In this document: positions 7,840 through 15,818 of the stretch, piece after piece | How positions within the stretch are numbered: position 1 is the stretch's first letter | Layout: each line of letters begins with the position of its first letter | DNA from: Berkiella_A sp050252335 | GTDB lineage: Bacteria; Pseudomonadota; Gammaproteobacteria; Berkiellales; Berkiellaceae | Length of the DNA: 21,720 bases | Assembly: GCA_050252335.1 (NCBI GenBank) | Contig: JBFWLB010000043.1 | Span: forward strand, 1 to 21,720 | Direction of reading: 5' to 3' | Notes under the pieces: generated by a model | Told to the model about the DNA's origin: nothing | The model's database searches: none | What the model saw: the letters and a program-made list of their open reading frames with translations, nothing else | Program-made: the position numbers and the translations under genes

Positions 7840-8622
7840 ATGACAACAGATGTAACCATCAAAACATCTCCTGCTTTGGCATTAAAGGGTGGCCTATTTA
7901 CCTTAACTGCTATTCAGATCTATCGTTTTGATTTGCTTGAAATTGCGAATGAATTAGATAACAAGATTAAGCAAGCACCTAACTTTTTTCAAAACACCCC
8001 AATTGTAATTGATCTACAGTCACTTGAAATTGATTCAAGCGCTCAAGTTACAGAACTCATTACCTTATTTAAAAAGAAGAAGCTCATTCCCGTTGGTATA
8101 CGTGGGGCAAACAATCGCCATAAAGATCTGGTCATTGAAGCTGGCTTAGCCATCTTGCCAGAAGCAAAACCAGCCCCCAAAATTGCTAAAGCAGCAAAAC
8201 AAAGTGTGCCAGAGGAAATCTCAGAAGCAACAATGCCACATGCATCCATTAAAACGAATGCTATTGAAGTAACAGAAGAAGCCTCCAATCAAACAGGTAG
8301 CCGATTAATAACAGCACCTGTACGTTCTGGACAACAAATCTATGCACCAGGTGGGGATTTAGTGATTCTAGCGCCTGTCAGTCATGGCGCAGAACTTTTG
8401 GCAGAAGGCCATATCCACGTGCATGGTCCACTCAGGGGTCGCGCACTTGCCGGTGTAAACGGTGACAAAACAGCGATTATTTATTGCAAAAGTTTAGAAG
8501 CTGAACTTGTATCTATTGCTGGGCAATATAAAATTATTGAAGATTTGAAAGAAAGTGATTTATGGAAACGCTCTGTTTGCATAAAATTAGTAAATGATCG
8601 CTTACAGGTTGAAGCGCTGTAG
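7840..8622 (+). CDS. minC: Septum site-determining protein MinC
   Basis: 260 residues. MinC blocks FtsZ polymerisation away from mid-cell and is carried to the membrane by MinD. The N-terminal domain (about residues 8-105) has the MinC_N pattern PIVIDLQSLE followed by LITLFKKKKLIPVGIRG. A variable Ala/Pro/Glu-rich linker (about 106-150) leads into the C-terminal beta-helix with RSGQQIYAPGGDLVILAPVS, HVHGPLRGRALAG and FtsZ/MinD-facing conserved glycines. ATG 7840 is preceded by a modest AGGA about 13 bases upstream. The gene is first of the min cluster, with 101 bases before minD. That gap holds no clear terminator, only a 7-base inverted repeat (8665-8671/8686-8692), so co-transcription is likely. 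Confidence 0.95.
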   Translation: MTTDVTIKTSPALALKGGLFTLTAIQIYRFDLLEIANELDNKIKQAPNFFQNTPIVIDLQSLEIDSSAQVTELITLFKKKKLIPVGIRGANNRHKDLVIEAGLAILPEAKPAPKIAKAAKQSVPEEISEATMPHASIKTNAIEVTEEASNQTGSRLITAPVRSGQQIYAPGGDLVILAPVSHGAELLAEGHIHVHGPLRGRALAGVNGDKTAIIYCKSLEAELVSIAGQYKIIEDLKESDLWKRSVCIKLVNDRLQVEAL

Positions 8623-8723
8623 TAAGCAGTATTTATAAACTCTATTACAATTATTTTCCTATCTAACTATTTTAATAAATAGGTGAATAGTTGGCTTAAT
8701 TCTTAACATGAGTGAGGTATACC

Positions 8724-9560
8724 TTGAACGAAAAGCTAGGAAAAGTCATTGTTGTTACCTCCGGCAAAGGTGGCGTTGGCAAAACAACATCTAGTGCAGC
8801 CATTAGTGCTGGTTTAGCGGCTAGAGGGCATAAAACCGTCGTCATTGACTTTGATATCGGTTTGAGAAATCTTGACTTAATCATGGGCTGTGAACGCCGT
8901 GTAATTTATGATTTTGTCAATGTCATTAACGGCGATGCAAATATCACTCAAGCGCTTATTAAAGATAAACGTATTGATAAACTGTACATCCTACCGGCCT
9001 CTCAAACACGTGACAAAGATGCCTTAACCAGAGAAGGCGTTGAGAAAGTCTTAAATGAATTGAAAAAAGAATTTGATTACATTGTATGTGACTCACCAGC
9101 CGGCATTGAAAAAGGTGCTCTCATGGCATTGTATTTTGCCGATGAGGCTGTTGTCGTCACAAATCCAGAAGTTTCTTCTGTGCGCGATTCTGACAGAATC
9201 CTTGGTGTACTCGCGAGCAAATCAAAGCGAGCAGAAGATAAACTAGAACCCATTAAAGAGCATCTCCTCATCACACGCTACAGTGACAACCGTGTTAAAC
9301 GTGGAGAAATGTTGTCTCTTGATGACGTATTAGAAATTCTATCTATTCCCCTGTTAGGTGTTATCCCAGAATCGCCTGCTGTACTCAATGCTTCTAATAG
9401 AGGTATTCCTGTCACACTGGATACCCCCAGTGATGCACGTACTGCCTATGAAGGCGCTGTAAGACGCTTAATGGGTGAAAATATACCCATGGAACAATTC
9501 AATAAAAAATGGGCACGTAGATTATTGGATAAACTCTCCTTATTTAGGAGTCCAGCATGA
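8724..9560 (+). CDS. minD: Septum site-determining ATPase MinD
   Basis: 278 residues from TTG 8724. MinD is a membrane-cycling ParA-type ATPase that recruits MinC and oscillates with MinE. The deviant Walker A SGKGGVGKTT (Lys15 and Lys20), the DFDIGLRNLD switch and the YIVCDSPAGIEKGA Walker B region are intact. The C-terminal end KKWARRLLDKLSLF forms the expected amphipathic membrane-targeting helix. Start choice: GAGG at 8714-8717 lies 6 bases before TTG 8724. A GTG at 8712 is in frame but has no ribosome-binding site, and its extra residues lie outside the usual MinD start, which begins a few residues before IIVVTSGKGG. The stop overlaps minE (ATGA, 9557-9560), implying translational coupling. 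Confidence 0.95.
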   Translation: MNEKLGKVIVVTSGKGGVGKTTSSAAISAGLAARGHKTVVIDFDIGLRNLDLIMGCERRVIYDFVNVINGDANITQALIKDKRIDKLYILPASQTRDKDALTREGVEKVLNELKKEFDYIVCDSPAGIEKGALMALYFADEAVVVTNPEVSSVRDSDRILGVLASKSKRAEDKLEPIKEHLLITRYSDNRVKRGEMLSLDDVLEILSIPLLGVIPESPAVLNASNRGIPVTLDTPSDARTAYEGAVRRLMGENIPMEQFNKKWARRLLDKLSLFRSPA

Positions 9561-9847
9561 AGCTATTAGATTTTTTAAAATTTAACTTTAATAGACCCAA
9601 AAAAACAGCGGCACAAGTTGCAAAAGAACGCTTGCAGATCATTGTTTCTCATGAGAGCGCTCGCCAAACGAGTCCTGACATGATGAAAAAATTACAAAAA
9701 GAACTGCTGGAAGTCATTTGCAAGTATGTGCATATTGATCAAGACAAAATCAAAGTACAACTTGAACGCCATGGCGATCAATCTGTGCTTGAGCTGAATG
9801 TAACCTTGCAAGAAGACACACTTGAGAAATCAATTGCGAGTGTGTAA
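9557..9847 (+). CDS. minE: Cell division topological specificity factor MinE
   Basis: 96 residues, against 88 in E. coli. MinE stimulates MinD ATPase and drives pole-to-pole oscillation. The N-terminal MKLLDFLKFNF is the membrane-binding helix, AKERLQIIVSHES is the MinD-contact segment, and KLQKELLEVICKYVHID with LERHGDQSVLELNVTL forms the dimeric topological domain. GGAG at 9547-9550 stands 6 bases before the ATG, inside the end of minD. The last residues (EDTLEKSIASV) go beyond the usual family end, and the DNA encoding them is duplicated 135 bases downstream. Confidence 0.95.
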   Translation: MKLLDFLKFNFNRPKKTAAQVAKERLQIIVSHESARQTSPDMMKKLQKELLEVICKYVHIDQDKIKVQLERHGDQSVLELNVTLQEDTLEKSIASV

Positions 9848-9975
9848 TTAGATCTCAATTCAAAAAAATCTGAGAAAATTTGTAGGGGCGGACCGCTGTG
9901 TCCGCCCTCTCATTTCTAAGGCCGACACAACTGAATGAGCCTACAAAAAGACACACTTGAGAAATCAATTGCGAG
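9813..9975. repeat. 28-base direct repeat of the minE 3' end flanking a 107-base insert
   Basis: Bases 9813-9840 (end of minE) recur exactly at 9948-9975; both read AAGACACACTTGAGAAATCA and eight further identical bases. The insert 9841-9947 contains the present minE stop codon and a TGTAGG...CCTACA-bounded segment (9881-9945). The second copy keeps the minE frame open and would read on into the neighbouring hairpin repeats. It looks like a recent duplication or insertion event. Together with the repeats at 10001-10132 this fills the 327-base gap 9848-10174, which has no gene. Confidence 0.8.
9881..9945. repeat. Small palindromic element with TGTAGG/CCTACA ends
   Basis: The segment starts TGTAGG and ends CCTACA, and contains the hairpin GGGCGGA (9886-9892)/TCCGCCC (9901-9907) with an 8-base loop. 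It is GC-richer than its surroundings. It could be a miniature palindromic element; only one copy is visible here, so mobility is unproven. Confidence 0.4.
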
Positions 9976-10000
9976 GAGTTATAACAAGTTACTCCTCAGT

Positions 10001-10132
10001 GGCGCAAAGCGCCGTATACTCCCTTTGCTATCAAAGGGAGTCGCCGTCTGCGGCGGAGGGATTTTTAAAATATAGATTTAAAAAAATCCATCTGCTCACT
10101 AAAGTTGAGCCTCTTCCCTTGATTCCAAGGGA
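10001..10132. repeat. Tail-to-tail pair of three-stem REP-like repeats (BIME-like)
   Basis: The plus copy has stem I GGCGC-aaa-GCGCC (10001-10013), stem II ACTCCCTTTG/CAAAGGGAGT (10018-10041), stem III CGCCG/CGGCG (10042-10055) and tail GAGGGATTTTTAAA. The minus copy, read backward, has stem II TTCCCTTG-gaat-CAAGGGAA (10132-10113), stem III GCTCA/TGAGC and tail GGATTTTTTTAAA. The two tails meet near 10070. The minus copy lies about 40 bases past the fadD stop and its stem III plus T-run could also end fadD transcription. Confidence 0.7.
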
Positions 10133-10174
10133 AGATAATTATTCACTTTGTTCATTTCTTAACTGCATAATCCC

Positions 10175-11839
10175 CTATTTTTCCTCTCTTAACGCACGTC
10201 TTAGTACTTTACCAACATTCGTCTTTGGCAGCTCATCTCTAAACTCAACCTCTTTAGGTACTTTATAATTGGTAAGTTCAGTACGACAATGCTCAATTAC
10301 TTTCTCTGCCGTTAAGCTTGGATCGCTCTTCACAATGAAGGCTTTTACTTTTTCACCTTGTACACCCGCATCAACTCCCACGACAGCCACTTCTTTAACG
10401 CCGGATAAACTGGCAATCACATCTTCCACTTCATTTGGATAAACATTAAAACCAGAAATAATGATAATGTCTTTCTTTCTATCAACAATTCTAACAAAAC
10501 CTTCTTGATCAATGGTGGCCATATCTCCTGTATACAACCATCCATCAATAATGACCTCGGCTGTTTTATCCGGTTGATTCCAATATCCTTTCATGACCTG
10601 CGGACCTCTCACGCAAAGCTCTCCCGCCTCTCCAATGGGTACTTCAACGCCATTATCATCCACAATTTTGACGTCTGTAGAAGGAATAGGTAAACCAATA
10701 CTGCCATTAAAATTCTTATTCTGAATGGGATTAATAGTCACGGCTGGACAAGCTTCTGTTAGTCCATAAGCTTCTACTAAAGGCACACCTGTTACTTTCT
10801 GCCACTGTTCTGCAACGGCTCGTTGCACAGACATACCACCACCGAGCGTAAATCTAAAATGTGAGAAATCCAATTGCTTAAAGGCTTCATTGTGTACTAA
10901 AGCATTAAATAAGGTATTGACACCGGTCAACACAGAAAAAGGCTGACGTTTCAATTCCTTTACAAAGCCTGGTATATCTCTAGGATTTGTAATTAAAATA
11001 TTGGGGATCCCCACTTTTAAAAAAGTTAAGCAATTCGCAGTTAAGGAAAAAATATGATACAGCGGTAAAGCTGTTACGATACCACCAGGCAGATTATTCT
11101 TATCTAAAGGTGTAATCCAAGCAGTTGCCTGCAAAACATTACTAATCATATTTCGGTGCGTCAACATCGCACCTTTTGATACGCCTGTTGTGCCACCCGT
11201 ATATTGTAAATAAGCAATGTCACTACCATTTAAATCTGGACGTTTATATTGTAATATATAAGACGATCTAATGGTCTGATTAAAAGGTATTGCTTGTGGA
11301 ATATGCCAAGCGGGTACCATTTTCTTAATGTATTTTACAACTAAATTTACAATATGCCCTTTTAAGCCAGGGAATAAATCGCCAATTTGTGTAACAATCA
11401 CATGCTTTACATCTGTTTGCGCTAAAGATTTTTCGACTGTGTTGGCAAAATTTTGTAATACAACGATCGCTTTGGCACCAGAATCCGCTAATTGATGCGT
11501 CAATTCACGTACCGTGTAAAGTGGATTTACATTTACGACTGTTAAGCCTGCGCGCAAAACACCTATCATTGCAATCGGATATTGCAATAGATTAGGCATC
11601 ATAATAGCCACTCTATCACCTTTTTTTAATTGACACTGACTCTGCAAGAAACCAGCAAATGCCTTGCTCATTGTGTCAATCTGCTCATAACTTAAGGCTA
11701 CTCCCATATTGGTATAGCATGTTTTATTACGATGTTCATTGAAACATTCTTCAATATAATGCATTAAGGAGGGCACGCTATCAGGATTGATATCTTTACT
11801 CACACCTTCTTCATAACTATTTAACCAGATTTTGTCCAC
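10175..11839 (-). CDS. fadD: Long-chain fatty acid--CoA ligase FadD
   Basis: 554 residues, E. coli FadD being 561. It activates free long-chain fatty acids to acyl-CoA using ATP, feeding beta-oxidation and lipid synthesis, at the inner face of the membrane. The AMP-binding P-loop YTGGTTGVSKG is at residues 213-223. The adenylate motif EAYGLTEACPA and the fatty-acyl-CoA synthetase signature (about 433-472, TGDMATIDQEGFVRIVDRKKD then SGFNVYPNEVED) are intact. The C-terminal PKTNVGK carries the catalytic Lys544. The start is GTG 11839, supported by AAAGGAG 6 bases upstream. The gene follows the aldehyde dehydrogenase gene after 34 bases, so the two are probably one operon. Confidence 0.94.
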   Translation of the reverse strand: MDKIWLNSYEEGVSKDINPDSVPSLMHYIEECFNEHRNKTCYTNMGVALSYEQIDTMSKAFAGFLQSQCQLKKGDRVAIMMPNLLQYPIAMIGVLRAGLTVVNVNPLYTVRELTHQLADSGAKAIVVLQNFANTVEKSLAQTDVKHVIVTQIGDLFPGLKGHIVNLVVKYIKKMVPAWHIPQAIPFNQTIRSSYILQYKRPDLNGSDIAYLQYTGGTTGVSKGAMLTHRNMISNVLQATAWITPLDKNNLPGGIVTALPLYHIFSLTANCLTFLKVGIPNILITNPRDIPGFVKELKRQPFSVLTGVNTLFNALVHNEAFKQLDFSHFRFTLGGGMSVQRAVAEQWQKVTGVPLVEAYGLTEACPAVTINPIQNKNFNGSIGLPIPSTDVKIVDDNGVEVPIGEAGELCVRGPQVMKGYWNQPDKTAEVIIDGWLYTGDMATIDQEGFVRIVDRKKDIIIISGFNVYPNEVEDVIASLSGVKEVAVVGVDAGVQGEKVKAFIVKSDPSLTAEKVIEHCRTELTNYKVPKEVEFRDELPKTNVGKVLRRALREEK

Positions 11840-11873
11840 TCCAGACTCCTTTCTCGTTTATGAATACTTATTA

Positions 11874-13403
11874 TCAAATCTTAAATTCTATGCCCTGTGC
11901 TAAGGGTAATGTTTTGCCCCAATTGATAGTATTGGTTTGTCGGCGCATATAGGCTTTCCAAGCATCTGAGCCTGCTTCTCGACCACCACCTGTTTCCTTT
12001 TCACCACCAAAAGCGCCACCAATTTCTGCGCCACTGGTTCCAATATTTACATTTGCAATCCCGCAATCACTACCCATTGCAGATAAGAAATACTCACTGT
12101 TTTGAATAGAATCAGTGAAAATAGCAGACGATAGGCCTTGAGCAACACCATTTTGCAATGCAATGGCCTCTTCGATGCTTTGATAAGACATGACATACAA
12201 AATAGGGGCAAAAGTTTCTTCTTGCACAATGGGCCAGTCATTTTTCGCTTTTACTAAGGCAGGTTCAACAAAATAGCCAGGTATATCCAAACGCTTGCCA
12301 CCAAAAATAATTTCTCCGCCTTGTGCTTTAATTTGTTCTATGGCTGATAAATATTGTAAAACAGCAGCTTCATCAATAAGAGGCCCCATTAAATTATTTG
12401 GATCCAATGGATTGCCAATGCTAATTTGCGCATAAGCATTTTTTAAATGAACACATAATTCTTCATAACGGCGATGATGAACGATTAAACGCCGAGTTGA
12501 TGTACAACGTTGCCCAGCTGTTCCAACCGCGCCAAAAACAATGGCAGGAATAGCAAGCTTCAAGTCAGCTGTTTCATCGACAATAATTGCATTATTTCCA
12601 CCTAATTCTAAAATGGTTCTCCCCATTCTTTTTGCAACACTTTGATTCACCTGAATACCTGCTTTACAAGAACCTGTAAATGAAATCAAAGGCACGCGCT
12701 TATCTTGAACAAAGGCATCAGAAACAGAACGATCTTTAGGAATAATAGAATAAAAAACACCTTTCCTACCAAACTGCTGCATTGCTTGATGACAGATGTT
12801 TTGCACAGCAACGGCACAAAGTGGTGTTTTGGAAGAGGGTTTCCAAACAACAGTATTCCCACAAATAGCAGCAATGAATGCATTCCAGGCCCATACAGCT
12901 ACAGGAAAATTAAAAGCAGAAATAACGCCAACTACCCCTAATGGGTGCCACTGTTCATACATACGATGCTGCGCTCTCTCAGAATGCATCGTCAAACCAT
13001 ATAGCATGCGCGACTGCCCCACAGCAAAATCGGCAATATCAATCATTTCTTGTACTTCACCATCGCCTTCTTGCTTACTCTTTCCCATTTCAAGTGCAAC
13101 CAACGAACCTAAAGCATCTTTGTTTTGCCTTAATAACTCCCCCATGATACGAATCAACTCGCCCCGTTTAGGGACAGGTATTTGTCGCCATTCATTAAAA
13201 TCTTGCAACGCAGCATGCATCACTTGCTCATACTGCTGCAAAGTACAAGCTGCTACGCTTGCAATATGTGTCTGTTGACTAGGATTTTCAGATAGGATTA
13301 AATTCGCTTGTGTATCAGAGCTTAGCCACTCACCCACACTTGCGCCACTATTGACGTTCTTTATAGCTAATTTACTTAAAAACTGATTATCTACAAACGC
13401 CAT
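11874..13403 (-). CDS. amaB: Antiquitin-type (ALDH7) aldehyde dehydrogenase, likely alpha-aminoadipic semialdehyde dehydrogenase
   Basis: 509 residues, close to human ALDH7A1. ALDH7 enzymes oxidise alpha-aminoadipic semialdehyde (in equilibrium with piperideine-6-carboxylate) to alpha-aminoadipate in lysine breakdown. Catalytic residues are present: Asn165 (SAFNFPVAVW), Lys188 (VWKPSSKTP), Glu266 (LELGGNN) and nucleophile Cys300 (GTAGQRCTSTRRL). The family-specific signature is strong: GTSGAEIGGAFGGEKETGGG, REAGSDAWKAYMRRQTNTINW and the terminal LPLAQGIEF all match antiquitin closely. ATG 13403 has GGAG 6 bases upstream. It is first gene of an operon with fadD and diverges from an APC permease. 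Substrate choice is by family; bacterial ALDH7 members can accept other semialdehydes. Confidence 0.9.
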   Translation of the reverse strand: MAFVDNQFLSKLAIKNVNSGASVGEWLSSDTQANLILSENPSQQTHIASVAACTLQQYEQVMHAALQDFNEWRQIPVPKRGELIRIMGELLRQNKDALGSLVALEMGKSKQEGDGEVQEMIDIADFAVGQSRMLYGLTMHSERAQHRMYEQWHPLGVVGVISAFNFPVAVWAWNAFIAAICGNTVVWKPSSKTPLCAVAVQNICHQAMQQFGRKGVFYSIIPKDRSVSDAFVQDKRVPLISFTGSCKAGIQVNQSVAKRMGRTILELGGNNAIIVDETADLKLAIPAIVFGAVGTAGQRCTSTRRLIVHHRRYEELCVHLKNAYAQISIGNPLDPNNLMGPLIDEAAVLQYLSAIEQIKAQGGEIIFGGKRLDIPGYFVEPALVKAKNDWPIVQEETFAPILYVMSYQSIEEAIALQNGVAQGLSSAIFTDSIQNSEYFLSAMGSDCGIANVNIGTSGAEIGGAFGGEKETGGGREAGSDAWKAYMRRQTNTINWGKTLPLAQGIEFKI

Positions 13404-13561
13404 TTGTAACTCCCATCCTTACATCTGTTTATCAAACTCATTTGAAATGATCTCAAGCCTATACGCTGTCACTTTTTATCAATTAAGTCAATTAGGTAAA
13501 TTTTTCGTTATGATGTTTACAGCAAATAATTTCTCACTCAAGTAGCGTCTAAAACCTAAAG

Positions 13562-13590
13562 TTCAAATGCTATATCTTTATTGCTACAAT
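13562..13590 (+). promoter_or_regulatory. Candidate extended -10 promoter for the APC permease
   Basis: TTCAAA (13562-13567), a 17-base spacer and TACAAT (13585-13590) preceded by TGC form a moderate -35 and a good extended -10. It lies about 90 bases before the TTG start. The remainder of the divergent gap 13404-13679 shows no gene, and I could not fix the promoter of the opposite operon. Confidence 0.4.
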
Positions 13591-13679
13591 CCTCCCGTGT
13601 TTGAAATGAGCAATCAATGCAGATCATCATTAAAGCATAAGATGAAAATAGAAAAGTAAAAACAAAGCTAGGAGGTTCA

Positions 13680-15086
13680 TTGGCTACGCACGCATCTAAA
13701 GGTAATGCCGCATCGCTCGGTATTTTTACGCTGGCCATGATCAGTGTCTCCGCAATTATTGCATTGCGCAATCTCCCCACGCTCGCTAAAAATGGCACAA
13801 GCATTATTATAATACTCAGCTTAGCTGCTTTTCTATTTTTTATACCTGTGGCACTGGTATGCGCAGAGCTTGCTGCAGGCTGGCCCAAAGAAGGTGGAAT
13901 TTACGCTTGGGTTAAAGAGGCTTTTGGTGAGCAGTACGGTGCTTTAGCCGTATGGTTAGAATGGATTGAAAGTGTGGTATGGCTACCAACTGTCTTATCT
14001 TTCATTGCTGCTAATATTGCTTATATTTTACAGCCTGAATTATCTAATAACCGATATTTTATGTTTGGTGTAATGGTGACCGTCCTTTGGTGTGGCTCGT
14101 TACTCAACTTCCACAGTACAAAATCTTCAGGCTTTGTAAGTACGATAGGCATCATTGCTGGCAGTGTAATACCTGGTATTGCCATTATTCTACTGGGTGC
14201 CTATTGGTTTCAAAGTGGTCAGCCCATTCAAGTTGAATTAAGCATGCAAAGCTTAATTCCAGAACTCAATTTCTCAACACTCGCATACTTTACTGTAATC
14301 GCATTAGGTTTTGCTGGTATTGAAGTCGCTGCTTTTTATGTGCAAGACGCAAAAGATCCACAACGAACATTTCCTATTGCAACCTTTATTTCAGCAACGA
14401 TAATAATCGTTATCTATATGCTAGGTGCTTTAAGTATCGCAATGGTCATTCCTAAAAATGAACTCAATTTATCTTCTGGTATGATGCAAGCTATGCAGAA
14501 ATTTTTTAATTTGCTTGAAGTGCCTTGGGCAACACCTTGCTTTGCTTTTCTCACTGTCGTTGGTGGCTTAGCATTATTGAATACTTGGATTTTGGGACCA
14601 AGTAAGGGATTACTGTCCAGTGCAGAGAATGGTAATTTGCCGGCTTTCGCTAAAAAAACCAACCGACATCACTCCCCTGTTGCTATCTTGTTGATGCAGG
14701 CTATTATCGGAACGATGCTTGTCAGTATGAATTTATTTATCCCTACCATTAACCAATTCTATTGGATATTTCAAACCCAAGCAGCTCAGCTTATCTTGCT
14801 CATGTATTTAATGATATTCTTCAGCGTCATTAAACTACGTTACTCTCAACCCAATACACCACGCAGGTTTCGTATCCCAGGCGGCAAGCTTGGTGTATGG
14901 CTCATTGCGGGCACAGGGGCCCTTTTCAGTCTTGGTGCTTTTCTTGTAGGTTTTGTACCACCTGAAGAATACCAATTTATGGATCCACTACTTTATAGCG
15001 GAATCTTAGTTGGAGGTATCGTTCTTTTCTCTTTACCACCTTTTGTTTGGCATGCTTATAGGAAAAGAAGCAATCACTCTGTTTAG
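13680..15086 (+). CDS. APC-family amino-acid permease/antiporter
   Basis: 468 residues with about twelve hydrophobic segments, an inner-membrane transporter of the amino acid-polyamine-organocation superfamily. The N-terminal GIFTLAMISVSAIIALRNLP and the following PVALVCAELAAGWPKEGGIYAWVKEAFGE are the APC TM1 and TM2-3 patterns, closest to the GadC/YjeM-like group. FAGIEVAAFYVQDAKDPQRTFP matches the TM6 region (usually FxGxE) where substrate is bound. The start is TTG 13680, supported by AGGAGG ending 4 bases before it; no in-frame ATG lies nearby upstream. It diverges from the aldehyde dehydrogenase-fadD operon, which suggests, but does not prove, uptake of an amino acid used by that pathway. 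Substrate cannot be told from the sequence. Confidence 0.88.
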   Translation: MATHASKGNAASLGIFTLAMISVSAIIALRNLPTLAKNGTSIIIILSLAAFLFFIPVALVCAELAAGWPKEGGIYAWVKEAFGEQYGALAVWLEWIESVVWLPTVLSFIAANIAYILQPELSNNRYFMFGVMVTVLWCGSLLNFHSTKSSGFVSTIGIIAGSVIPGIAIILLGAYWFQSGQPIQVELSMQSLIPELNFSTLAYFTVIALGFAGIEVAAFYVQDAKDPQRTFPIATFISATIIIVIYMLGALSIAMVIPKNELNLSSGMMQAMQKFFNLLEVPWATPCFAFLTVVGGLALLNTWILGPSKGLLSSAENGNLPAFAKKTNRHHSPVAILLMQAIIGTMLVSMNLFIPTINQFYWIFQTQAAQLILLMYLMIFFSVIKLRYSQPNTPRRFRIPGGKLGVWLIAGTGALFSLGAFLVGFVPPEEYQFMDPLLYSGILVGGIVLFSLPPFVWHAYRKRSNHSV

Positions 15087-15119
15087 ACAAGCGAAGCGAA
15101 TAGAAAATCCCTTTTTTCG

Positions 15120-15580
15120 AAGCTGAGGTATCCTAATGAATTATTTAGTTCGCAGTGATACCTTTATTTAATGTGTACTGACTTTTTCTTCGTTCGCAAA
15201 GCGAACATTTTTCCCTCTACCAATTTTGGGAGAGGTGGCTTCAAAGAAGCCGGTGAGGGTTAAATAAGTTAATCAGCCATTAATTATTCTGCCTCAAAAA
15301 TAATTTGTTCTAGAACTAAATCTAAATTTTTCTAAATAGCATTATTCCAAAATCAAATCTCTTTATAATCTTTAGAAACCCTCACCTGCCCTACAGGCCT
15401 CCTCTCCCAAAATTGGTAGAGGAAAAAATCATTCGCTACGCTCATTTGTAGAAAAAAGAAGGTTGGTGATATATAGTTGGATGCAATATTGTGCAAATAT
15501 ATATGAATGGCGAAGAGACATCCTTTCATAACCTGAGGCATTCCATGAAATCATAAAATTTTGTCGGGATACCTCAGCTT
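15120..15580. repeat. 461-base segment with 14-base inverted ends and nested inverted REP-like repeats
   Basis: AAGCTGAGGTATCC (15120-15133) is the exact reverse complement of GGATACCTCAGCTT (15567-15580). Inside, the 22-base stem II at 15214-15235 is the exact reverse complement of 15401-15422. The plus copy (15192-15263) has stem I GTTCGC-aaa-GCGAAC, stem III TGGCTTC/GAAGCC and tail GGTGAGGGTT; the minus copy shows GGTGAGGGTT at about 15387-15378 but only a degenerate stem I. The whole gap 15087-15818 (732 bases) has no credible gene; a 62-codon minus-strand frame at 15353-15541 is made largely of the repeat. Confidence 0.7.
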
Positions 15581-15684
15581 TACAATAGCGAAGACCTGCT
15601 CACCTCACACTCTCTCTCCATCTCATTGATTAGTTGATTAACTCATACACCCCATTGATTTTTTTGACAAAATTCACCGATATG

Positions 15685-15713
15685 TTGACTTTCTAACTTC
15701 TTGTCTTTATACT
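15685..15713 (+). promoter_or_regulatory. Sigma70-type promoter for the M48 protease gene
   Basis: TTGACT (15685-15690) and TATACT (15708-15713) each match the consensus at five of six positions and are exactly 17 bases apart. It implies a leader of about 100 bases before the ATG at 15819. Another TTGACA at 15664-15669 has no matching -10. No heat-shock consensus was recognised. Confidence 0.65.
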
Positions 15714-15818
15714 CGAACGGATTAAATAACGGGATAAACGGTATTGCTGAAAATCCTAGATAAAATATACTTTTTTGCTTAACGAATTCATAAAATTATC
15801 ATTCAAACGGAGAAAATC

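Noticed and set aside
9957..10268. 103-codon plus-strand frame after minE
   Set aside because: It starts at a TTG inside the duplicated minE tail, runs through the hairpin repeats and ends antisense to the fadD 3' end; its protein has no coherent composition.
12796..13278. 160-codon plus-strand frame
   Set aside because: It lies entirely antisense to the aldehyde dehydrogenase gene, which has full catalytic motifs; the Cys/Ser-rich product is a shadow.
3414..15445. CRISPR array
   Set aside because: The repeats are palindromic, differ in stem III, are scattered between genes and lack regular unique spacers; no cas genes are present.
15353..15541. 62-codon minus-strand frame upstream of the protease gene
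   Set aside because: Much of it translates the REP-like repeat and no ribosome-binding site or family pattern is seen.
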